Origin: an uncultured Prevotellaceae bacterium
Lineage (GTDB): Bacteria; Bacteroidota; Bacteroidia; Bacteroidales; Bacteroidaceae
Length of the DNA: 64,000 bases
Assembly (NCBI GenBank): GCA_900315565.1
Contig: OMZS01000020.1
Coordinates: 1 to 64,000 of the forward strand
Reading direction: 5' to 3'
The notes under the pieces are model-generated. The model had not been told where the DNA came from. It saw only the letters and a program-made list of their open reading frames with translations, and ran no database searches. Within the stretch, counting starts at the first letter, position 1. Each line of letters begins with the position of its first letter. Below are positions 53,957 through 61,050 of this stretch, one piece after another. The translations under genes and the position numbers were made by a program.

Positions 53957-54493
53957 ATGAAACATCAAGTAACAAACCCCAAACGATGGCTCACCGCCAC
54001 ACTGCTAGTGGCTTTCATGGCCGTAGGCTGCCATGCCACCAACTATGTGGTATTTTATGTAAAAGGAGATGTGAAATCGACTCTTAAAGGAAAGACCGAA
54101 ACAGTGAAAGAACGGATGGTTATATCCGACAAGGCTGTGTTCGAACTGGCAAAAGGCTCGTCGCTGATTCTGAAAGACGAATCGAACAACCGACTTCCCG
54201 TGGCGAAAGGCCCCTGCAAGGGTAAAATAGAGAAACTGGTGAAAAAAGGCAAAGGTTCCTTTATTCAGCGTTCAAAAGAATTCTTTGCCCAGTTGACTGG
54301 CCGAGGCCACTCCGACATGAAGGCCCAAGTAGATTATATGCGCACCGTGGGCAGTGTGGTACACCAGTCGCCTGTCGATAACGAAGAGGGAGTGATTATC
54401 CACAAGCCCGAACCTAAAATTCTCATCGACAACGATTTAATGGATGCTTTTGTCGATGTGGAGGCAATCATCAACGAACTGGAAAAAGAATAA
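53957..54493 (+). CDS. Secreted protein of unknown function, CHASE2 gene partner
   Basis: A 178-residue protein with a signal sequence (WLTATLLVAFMAVGCHATNYVVFYV; a Cys at the end suggests a possible lipoprotein). A short beta-rich region (VKGDVKSTLKGKTETVKERMVISDKAVFELAKGSSLILKD) resembles FecR-like or SH3-like folds. A basic middle and an acidic C-terminus (DVEAIINELEKE) follow. I do not recognise a named family. It ends just before a strong terminator, so it closes the CHASE2 operon and probably works with it in the periplasm. Confidence 0.7.
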   Translation: MKHQVTNPKRWLTATLLVAFMAVGCHATNYVVFYVKGDVKSTLKGKTETVKERMVISDKAVFELAKGSSLILKDESNNRLPVAKGPCKGKIEKLVKKGKGSFIQRSKEFFAQLTGRGHSDMKAQVDYMRTVGSVVHQSPVDNEEGVIIHKPEPKILIDNDLMDAFVDVEAIINELEKE

Positions 54494-54494
54494 G

Positions 54495-54528
54495 AAAAAG
54501 GCCTTCCCGCCAGCGGGAAGGCCTTTTT
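54495..54528. terminator. Bidirectional terminator AAAAAGGCCTTCCCGC
   Basis: Perfect 16-bp stem AAAAAGGCCTTCCCGC / GCGGGAAGGCCTTTTT with a two-base loop. It separates two convergent genes. Confidence 0.92.
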
Positions 54529-54534
54529 CTTATT

Positions 54535-56493
54535 CTATCTGACTTTGTACTCTTTCGTCAGCTCAATCACTTTTTGTTGGATTTCTTTAGCCAGCTCTGC
54601 ATTCTTTCCGCTCAGGCCCGGGGTGGCCATGATGTTACCGGCAACCGAGGGCAACATGTAGGCTTGCAGCTCGCCCGAGTTGATTTCGTTGAGCAGATAA
54701 GCTAACAGGCTATTCATGTCTGCCTCGCTCACATCGTGATTCCACTTCTGTGCCTCAGCAATACTCACGCGGTGGACACCTTGGTTGTTAGAACAGTCAA
54801 CAGGAACAATCTCAACACCTGGATAATCCTTGCGCAGCTGTTCCAGTTTGCCTTTGCCCGAAAGGAAAGCGCTCACCATTTCGTCAACAGCCGTAAAGTT
54901 GCGGTTGCGCAACCCGCGGTTTACAGAGTTTTTGAAACATGTCAACAGGTCGTTATACACCATCAGCACCGTCACCTTTTCCATTCCCTCGCGCTGTGCT
55001 TTGGCAATGGCCGCCTGCAAGGCGTTAGGCTCGGTGAGTGCGGCATCGTAAATCAGTCCGGCTTCACTCAGTTTCAGCTCGCGTGCGGCCGTGCTCTTGC
55101 CGCTGGCGGGAGGCCCTGTGACAATGGCGAGCGAACGTTTGCCGCCCGCAATGGCACGGCGCAGCATCACTGTATAGAGCGAGTCAACCACCAATTTCTC
55201 GGCTTCAGCATAGTCGGCTCCGTTGCCGCCATAATAGCCAATGGGCCTGAACACCTCGCGCACCTCGATAGGGTCGAGCGTGTTGTGGGCTGTGCAGAGA
55301 TATTTGTCCATGAGCTGCCCTACACGGGGTTTAGCCCATGCCAAGGCCTCCCTACCGGTGAGCAATGGCTGGGGCGACTCGATGGTGTAAGCCGACGGAT
55401 AGCGGTTGATGCGAGTATGGCGGCGGATGTCCATCAGTTTCTCTTCAAAGAAATAAGAGTCGCCGGGCACCTGATAGCGGGCATTGCCCTGCGGGTCGGG
55501 CTTGAAAAGCAAGAGCGACTCCTCGCCCCTATCCACAAACGTCACCCATCCTCGTGGCGAAAGATGATACTGCTCGTCGCCCAGCACGGCATTCACCAGG
55601 CAGTTGGTGTCCCACATGCGCTGTCCGGTGTCGCAAGTGTAGTTAGAATACACAGCCTTGATAGGATTGTATTCGGTATCCGAGAGGTCGGTGAGCACGT
55701 CGCCTGGCAGATAGTCCATCTTGTCGCCAATGTTGCTCGGCGACATGATAAGGTCAACCGACTTGGGCAGATTTTCGTAGAAAATGGCCGACTGTCGCGA
55801 GGCAGCACGCATATTGTAGCCGCTCAGGCTGTCGCCCAGCTCAAAACGTCCCGACTGAATATACACCGACTTCACCTTCTTCTCGAACAGCTCCAGTCCG
55901 CTGAGCGGCGAGAGCTCATCGCCACCCGACTGCATGAGCTGCGAGAGCGTAGTGGCAAAGCCAATGGCAACAATCACTATCGACTTGTCGTCAGCCTGAC
56001 TCAGCAGCCTGCGGTAGAGTTTGTATCCGTCGGGGCAGTCTTTGGTATCGAACGAACGTTTGAACAGCGGCTCGCCCTGAGCGTTCTTCAGGTCGCAAAT
56101 GCCACTGTAAGGAATAAAGCAGCGCGGATTTTTCACTCCATTGCGTTCAAGCCCAACGGGCACGTCGGGATGGCCATAGTAGGTATTGAAAACATCTACC
56201 AGCGCAGCGTTTTTCTCGCCTTCTCGATCAACTACAATGCCCTTCAGGTTCACCAGTCCCTCGTCAATATAGTGATTGAGCATCATCAGCGCAAACAAAT
56301 CGTCGGTAGAACTGCCAAAGTCGGCATCAAGAATCATGTTGACGGGTTGCGGCTTCTGCACCTCTGCCACAGCCACATTGTTGGTCACTGCCGTCTGTGT
56401 TTTGCAGGCACTCAGACCGGCCGTCATGGCCAAAACCGCCATTGTTATAACGGCAGCCTGTCTGACGGAGCGTTTCAAGGATGTCTGTTTCAT
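54535..56493 (-). CDS. Lipoprotein fusing a nucleoside-hydrolase-like domain and a P-loop (zeta-toxin-like) kinase
   Basis: A 652-residue protein with a lipoprotein signal (MKQTSLKRSVRQAAVITMAV, lipobox LSAC). Residues ~45-430 resemble inosine-uridine nucleoside hydrolases: ILDADFGSSTDDLFALMML carries the Asp cluster near the start, and a long C-terminal part (GWVTFVDRGEESLLLF) follows. Residues ~440-640 hold a P-loop kinase domain with Walker A GPPASGKST (~459-467) and later LIYDAALTEPNALQAAIAKA and EKVTVLMVYNDL, as in zeta-toxin/AAA_33 kinases. An ATP-using kinase on an exported lipoprotein is unexpected. Start MKQTS at 56493 rather than 56526. Confidence 0.75.
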   Translation of the reverse strand: MKQTSLKRSVRQAAVITMAVLAMTAGLSACKTQTAVTNNVAVAEVQKPQPVNMILDADFGSSTDDLFALMMLNHYIDEGLVNLKGIVVDREGEKNAALVDVFNTYYGHPDVPVGLERNGVKNPRCFIPYSGICDLKNAQGEPLFKRSFDTKDCPDGYKLYRRLLSQADDKSIVIVAIGFATTLSQLMQSGGDELSPLSGLELFEKKVKSVYIQSGRFELGDSLSGYNMRAASRQSAIFYENLPKSVDLIMSPSNIGDKMDYLPGDVLTDLSDTEYNPIKAVYSNYTCDTGQRMWDTNCLVNAVLGDEQYHLSPRGWVTFVDRGEESLLLFKPDPQGNARYQVPGDSYFFEEKLMDIRRHTRINRYPSAYTIESPQPLLTGREALAWAKPRVGQLMDKYLCTAHNTLDPIEVREVFRPIGYYGGNGADYAEAEKLVVDSLYTVMLRRAIAGGKRSLAIVTGPPASGKSTAARELKLSEAGLIYDAALTEPNALQAAIAKAQREGMEKVTVLMVYNDLLTCFKNSVNRGLRNRNFTAVDEMVSAFLSGKGKLEQLRKDYPGVEIVPVDCSNNQGVHRVSIAEAQKWNHDVSEADMNSLLAYLLNEINSGELQAYMLPSVAGNIMATPGLSGKNAELAKEIQQKVIELTKEYKVR

Positions 56494-56529
56494 GTTGTTT
56501 AGTATTATTATGTTATTCTGGGTCAAAAT

Positions 56530-56606
56530 GGGTGATGGGTGTTGGGTGATGGGTGATGGGTGATGGGTGTTGGGTGATGGGTGATGGGTGATGGGTGTTG
56601 GGTGAT
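56530..56606. repeat. Heptamer microsatellite GGGTGAT/GGGTGTT, 11 copies
   Basis: The order of units (D = GGGTGAT, T = GGGTGTT) is D T D D D T D D D T D, a 28-bp higher-order period. It lies between the STAS gene and the nucleoside-hydrolase fusion gene, upstream of the latter. Confidence 0.9.
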
Positions 56607-56610
56607 GGTG

Positions 56611-56916
56611 TCAGGAACAAAACTCAAAGATACTGATGAAGCCCGTGGTCTTAAACACTTTCTTCACATCGTCGTTCATGCCACGAATATACACATGGAA
56701 GCCTTTCTGCTTGGCATTCTTTAGGATAGCCAGAAATATTCTCAACCCGGCCGAAGCCACATAGCGCAAATTGGTAAAATCGAAAATGATGTTGCGATCA
56801 ATATGGCTGGCTAACTGCATCAGGCTTTCTTCGTGTTTTACGGCTGACACGGTGTCGAGCCGCCCGTTGAAAAAAATGACAAGTTTGCCGTCTGTTTTCT
56901 TGAAGGTTGTTTCCAT
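56611..56916 (-). CDS. STAS-domain anti-sigma factor antagonist
   Basis: A 101-residue STAS protein (METTFKKTDGKLVIFFNGRLDTVSA) with the phosphorylatable Ser in NLRYVASAGLRIFLAI. In partner-switching systems such proteins are phosphorylated by an anti-sigma kinase and reset by a PP2C phosphatase. The SpoIIE-type phosphatase directly upstream, 48 bases away, is the natural partner. The kinase is not in the window. Confidence 0.9.
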   Translation of the reverse strand: METTFKKTDGKLVIFFNGRLDTVSAVKHEESLMQLASHIDRNIIFDFTNLRYVASAGLRIFLAILKNAKQKGFHVYIRGMNDDVKKVFKTTGFISIFEFCS

Positions 56917-56921
56917 TTTTA

Positions 56922-56956
56922 GAGTTAGGAGTTAAGAGTTAGGAGTTAGGAGTTAA
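56922..56956. repeat. Heptamer microsatellite GAGTTAG/GAGTTAA, five copies
   Basis: Exact seven-base units between the phosphatase stop and the STAS start. The same class of heptamer repeats occurs at 13285, 38110 and 56530. Confidence 0.88.
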
Positions 56957-56964
56957 CGTTACCG

Positions 56965-58758
56965 TTACTCTTTTGTAAACTGAATGGCCAGCATGGTGAG
57001 GTCGTCGTTCTGAACGGCTCCATCTACAAACGTGTCAACCGCCTGCTTCATGTTAGCAACCAGCAGGTTGAGGTTCAGCTGCTTGCCTGTTTGCATCTGT
57101 CTCACCACCTCGCACATGCGCTTTTCGCCAAAGAGATTGTACTCGGCGTCTTCGGCCTCAATGAGCCCGTCGGTGTAAAGGAAGATGGTGTCCCACGGCT
57201 TTAGCTCTATTTCCTGCGCTACGTAAGGCCAATCCTTCATAAGCCCGATGGGGAAATTGGCCTCAACAGGCAGCAGGCTGGTTTCTTTGCCAACAACCAA
57301 GGGCGGGCAATGGCCGGCATTGCTGTAACAGAGACGTCCTGTGTGCAGGTCGAGCACTCCCACGAAAAGCGTGACAAACATGTTGGCTTCGTTCATTTCT
57401 TCAAGCGCCTCATTGAGCGAACAGATGATGCGCTCAGGGGCGATTTCGTGGTTCGACACAATGCGGAACATGCTTCGGGTCATGGCCATCACAAGTGAGG
57501 CTGGAACGCCCTTGCCACTGACATCGCCAATGCAGAAGAACAGTTTCTCATCGCGGATGTAGAAATCGTACAGGTCGCCGCCTACCTCCTTGGCCGGCAT
57601 CATAGAGGCAAAAATCTCCACGTCGTTACGGTCGGGATAAGGCGGGAATATTTTGGGCACCATGCCCATCTGTATGCCGTTGGCAATGCGCAGCTCGCTG
57701 CTGGCTCTCTCTTTCTCGGCAGAAAGTTTGCGCAGCCGGTAGAAATTGTGGATGGTGCGGTAAATGATATAGCCCAGCAAAAACAGGGCAATGAGATTGA
57801 GCAGCAGCAGTTTGAGCCCCGTAACGTGCAGGTCGTGGAAGATTTCCTTGTCGGAGCATACCACCGACATCGACCATCCTGTCTCATCCTCGACGGGTGC
57901 AAAAAACACATGGTTCTTGTTGCCGTTGTTGTCATAAACCACAGCCTGCCCGTGCTCACCGTTGAGCATTCGGCGGTTCACCACCTGTGCCATAGTGTCT
58001 TTCATGTCGAGGGTCACTTCTTGCACGGTTTTCTTCATGCGCAGCGACTCTTCGGGACATGCTATGAGCTTGCCGGTGCGGCTCAGCAGCAGATTGTAGG
58101 ACGAGGGCAGCGTACGGGTCTTGTTGATGACGCTGCCCAGCCAGTCGAGCGACACGTCAGCTCCCAAAACAGCCACCGTCTTTCCGTTCTTGTCGCGGAT
58201 GGGGTAAGAATACGTGGATAGTGCCATCTTGGCTCCTGCCTCGTCGTAATAAGGTTCGCTCCAGTGTCCCTTTTGCGACGAAATGGGTGCCTTAAACCAT
58301 TCTGCTTCAAAATAATTGTGGCTGGCTGAGCCTATTTGGAGCGTTTCGGTGGTGCCGTCGTCGCGACGGGCTGTGTAAGTCTCGTACCAGTGCCCTTTGG
58401 AGGGGTAATAGTCGGCCACGAAACCCACGCCGCATCCCACGATGACCTCGTTGGTATCAACCAGCCGTTTGCAGACATTGTCCACCTGGCTGGGGTCGGA
58501 CAAATTTTTCTCGACCAGCCACGCCATATTATGAACGGCAACCTCAACAGCCGTCATGATATTCTTGATTTCCAGACCTTTCATTTTCAGCTCGCTCTCA
58601 GCCCGTTGGCGCACTTCGTTGCGGATGCCCTCACGGGCATACCAGAACTGAAGAATGCACACCAGTTCGATGAGAGCGGCCGACAGAATAACAACTATCA
58701 GGCTCCAACGGTCGCCCAAAGAGTTCTTCAGCCATTTCTTAAGTCTGTTATTATTCAT
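56965..58758 (-). CDS. PP2C (SpoIIE/RsbU-type) phosphatase with extracellular Cache sensor
   Basis: A 597-residue membrane protein. First helix at ~18-38 (WSLIVVILSAALIELVCILQF), a dCache-type periplasmic sensor (~40-310; WYETYTARRDDGT, WSEPYYDEAGAKMALSTYSYPI, KTVAVLGADVSLDWL), second helix (~315-335), a short linker and a SpoIIE domain (~375-597; EVGGDLYDFYIRDEKLFFCIGDVSGKGVPASLVMAM, IFLYTDGLIEAEDA). It probably dephosphorylates the STAS protein encoded next, coupling an external signal to a sigma-factor or other target. The start MNNNRLKKW at 58758 fits the helix; the -7 TATCTTTG lies at 58811-58804. Confidence 0.92.
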   Translation of the reverse strand: MNNNRLKKWLKNSLGDRWSLIVVILSAALIELVCILQFWYAREGIRNEVRQRAESELKMKGLEIKNIMTAVEVAVHNMAWLVEKNLSDPSQVDNVCKRLVDTNEVIVGCGVGFVADYYPSKGHWYETYTARRDDGTTETLQIGSASHNYFEAEWFKAPISSQKGHWSEPYYDEAGAKMALSTYSYPIRDKNGKTVAVLGADVSLDWLGSVINKTRTLPSSYNLLLSRTGKLIACPEESLRMKKTVQEVTLDMKDTMAQVVNRRMLNGEHGQAVVYDNNGNKNHVFFAPVEDETGWSMSVVCSDKEIFHDLHVTGLKLLLLNLIALFLLGYIIYRTIHNFYRLRKLSAEKERASSELRIANGIQMGMVPKIFPPYPDRNDVEIFASMMPAKEVGGDLYDFYIRDEKLFFCIGDVSGKGVPASLVMAMTRSMFRIVSNHEIAPERIICSLNEALEEMNEANMFVTLFVGVLDLHTGRLCYSNAGHCPPLVVGKETSLLPVEANFPIGLMKDWPYVAQEIELKPWDTIFLYTDGLIEAEDAEYNLFGEKRMCEVVRQMQTGKQLNLNLLVANMKQAVDTFVDGAVQNDDLTMLAIQFTKE

Positions 58759-58803
58759 AATAGTTTTATTTTCTGATAGTAAGTGGATGCAAATAGTCGT
58801 TTG

Positions 58804-58811
58804 CAAAGATA
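58804..58811 (-). promoter_or_regulatory. -7 promoter element of the phosphatase-STAS operon
   Basis: TATCTTTG on the minus strand, about 45 bases before the ATG at 58758. Confidence 0.65.
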
Positions 58812-58872
58812 ATAAAATAATCAGAAAAAGGAAAAAGAACCAGCTTTTTTTTGCGAAAACACGAAAAATGAA

Positions 58873-59056
58873 TCTAGCTTGAATTATTCACGAAGAAAGA
58901 AGATTTACGCTCCGCGCCTTTCAAAAACCAAGAAAAACTAATAAAAACAGAAGTTTAAAAAATTAAAAACTGTATTTCCTTGTTTACTTTTGTTTTTCTT
59001 TGTTTTTGAAAGGCGCGTAGCGTAGAATAAAACAAATTATGAATAATTTATGCTAG
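58873..59056. repeat. MITE-like inverted-repeat element, family A copy 4
   Basis: Inner arms TTACGCTCCGCGCCTTTC (58905) and GAAAGGCGCGTAGCGTA (to 59024). Outer arms TCTAGCTTGAATTATTCA (58873) and TGAATAATTTATGCTAGA (to 59056). The right end overlaps the stop codon of the TonB receptor gene (59053-59055). Confidence 0.87.
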
Positions 59057-60963
59057 AACTTCAAATCGACTCCCGCCATTAATGTGGCGCGGGGCATGGG
59101 ATAGCCCTGATTGATTTCATATTTCTCCCACAGCAGGTTCTCGCCACGGGCCCAAAGACTGAGGTTTTTCATGGCGGCGAAGCTGACAGAGGCGTTCAGC
59201 AGCGTAAAGTTCTCCTTGTCCTCGGCATCGCCCACGGCCGTGTAGAGATTCCTGATGTGTTGTAGGCCGAGCGTGGCAAACCACTTGCCCTGACGGAAAT
59301 CCAACCCGAGATAGTCCATCATTTCAGGCGCAGCCACCACCTTGTTCTTCATGTGAAGGTACGAACTGTTGAAGATCACGTTGAAGTAGCTGAAGACGGG
59401 GTATTTCAATTCCAGCTCAAGCCCCCAGTTCTCTATTTCGCCCGTGTTCACGTTGCGGGGTTTGCCGTCAACCGGCACCGTTTGAATCATATTGTCGCCC
59501 TTGATGTAAAACACGTTGGCGCCATAGGTAAAGTCGCTGAGGCGGTGACGCCACGACAATTCGTAGTTCCACAACCGCTCGGGCTTCAGGTCGGTGTTCG
59601 ACGGCGGATAAAGATACATCTCGCGCATGGTGGGATTGCGGAAGCCCTTGCTCACCATGGCTTTGGCCTCGCCCGTATCGATGGGACGCACCACTACACC
59701 CGCCTGCGGCACCCATTCTGTGCCCGTGATGGAGTGATTGTCCAGTCGCACGCCGGCATCAACAGTGAGCCACGGGGTCAGATCCTGACGAAAATCCATG
59801 TAACCCGCAATTTCGTTGCGGTACGATTTGCCGCTCTGCTTGTTGGGTGTTTCGAGCACCTCGCCAGTCTGTTTCGAGGTGTAGTAGGCATTGCCGTAAA
59901 TGTGCTGATAGTCAATGCCCACGGTCAGCCGGTTGCCCTCGAAGAGCTGCGCGCTCTGGTACCACGAAATGCCGGTGAGCGCATCCTTCGAGCGGAAGTA
60001 GCGGGCTGTGGGTTTCGCAGCGTCGGCTGTGCCGTCATCTATTTTGTGCCGTCCGAAATTCGAATACACGCTCAGCGCGCCGTTAGTACGCCCGTAGTGG
60101 TTTTCCAGCGCAGCCGACACCACGCCACGCGTTATCCACTGGTCGGCATCAAACATCGGTTTGCTCTCGGCACCAGGGTAGCTGGCGTTGAAGTGGGTGA
60201 TGTTGGCATCCACGTATGCGTTCCAATGCGCGTTGATGTCGTAGCCCAGATTCAGATAACCGCCATACTGCTCGAATCCCATGTGGGGGCGGTGGTTGTC
60301 GGTGCGGTTGTACTGTGCGGCAACGGTACTGCTAAAGCGGCCACTGCGCACCTGGTTCGAGGCTTCGGTCTGCACAGTGCCATAGCTGCCCGCACCCACC
60401 ACGATGTTGGTGGATACAGCGTCGCGGCCCACGGGGTTTTTGCGAGTGACAATGTTCAGCACACCGCCCATGGCATTGCTGCCATAGAGCACCGACGCCG
60501 GACCTCGCAGCACCTCCACCCGCTCAGCCATCAGCGTCTGGTAGCTGTCGCTGATGGGGTGGCCATAGATGCCCTGATACTGCGGATGGCCGTCGATGAG
60601 CACCATCAGCTGGCCCGCTCCGCCCGTGATGCCGCGCATGTTGATGCCGCCGGCGGCACCTGTCGATACGCCATAGCCCATCATGGAACGGCTGGTGATA
60701 AACAGGCCGGGCACCTGCTGCATGACCGTGGGCAGCACCGACGACTGATGTTGCTCCACCAGTTTCTGTCGGCCGATGACGTTCACGGTCATGGGCAGAT
60801 GGCGCACATCCACCGCATTGCGCGTTCCCGTCACAACCACTTCGGGCAAAGCCCATTGGTCATTCGCTGTGGAGTCGGTCTTCTGTTCAGTTTCGTTAAC
60901 AGCCGCCATGGCAGCATTTGCTGTCATCATGGCAGCCACAAGCAAAAGAGGTTTTCGTTTCAT
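59053..60963 (-). CDS. TonB-dependent outer membrane receptor
   Basis: A 636-residue receptor with a signal peptide (MKRKPLLLVAAMMTANAAMA) and a plug domain (~45-165; VVVTGTRNAVDVRHLPMTVNVIG, VPGLFITSRSMMGYGVSTG, ERVEVLRGPASVLYGSNAMGGVLNI). A 22-strand-type barrel follows, with the final strand ending ATLMAGVDLKF. Layout matches siderophore, haem or vitamin B12 receptors (FepA/BtuB type) rather than SusC: there is no carboxypeptidase-like N-terminal extension and no SusD. The upstream gene on the same strand is an esterase, so an iron-catechol or similar ligand is possible. Confidence 0.9.
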   Translation of the reverse strand: MKRKPLLLVAAMMTANAAMAAVNETEQKTDSTANDQWALPEVVVTGTRNAVDVRHLPMTVNVIGRQKLVEQHQSSVLPTVMQQVPGLFITSRSMMGYGVSTGAAGGINMRGITGGAGQLMVLIDGHPQYQGIYGHPISDSYQTLMAERVEVLRGPASVLYGSNAMGGVLNIVTRKNPVGRDAVSTNIVVGAGSYGTVQTEASNQVRSGRFSSTVAAQYNRTDNHRPHMGFEQYGGYLNLGYDINAHWNAYVDANITHFNASYPGAESKPMFDADQWITRGVVSAALENHYGRTNGALSVYSNFGRHKIDDGTADAAKPTARYFRSKDALTGISWYQSAQLFEGNRLTVGIDYQHIYGNAYYTSKQTGEVLETPNKQSGKSYRNEIAGYMDFRQDLTPWLTVDAGVRLDNHSITGTEWVPQAGVVVRPIDTGEAKAMVSKGFRNPTMREMYLYPPSNTDLKPERLWNYELSWRHRLSDFTYGANVFYIKGDNMIQTVPVDGKPRNVNTGEIENWGLELELKYPVFSYFNVIFNSSYLHMKNKVVAAPEMMDYLGLDFRQGKWFATLGLQHIRNLYTAVGDAEDKENFTLLNASVSFAAMKNLSLWARGENLLWEKYEINQGYPMPRATLMAGVDLKF

Positions 60964-61050
60964 TCCTTTCTGTCGTTTTTGTGTTGGTAAATAGTGATTC
61001 ATTGGTTTCTGTTTCTTTTTGCCTGACGGAGGCCAGCCTCGGCCGCACGC

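Noticed and set aside
54736..56502. 588-residue plus-strand ORF opposite the nucleoside-hydrolase fusion
   Set aside because: Antisense shadow of a clear gene on the other strand; no recognisable motifs.
59353..60990. 545-residue plus-strand ORF opposite the TonB receptor
   Set aside because: Antisense shadow; the minus strand has an unmistakable TonB plug and barrel.
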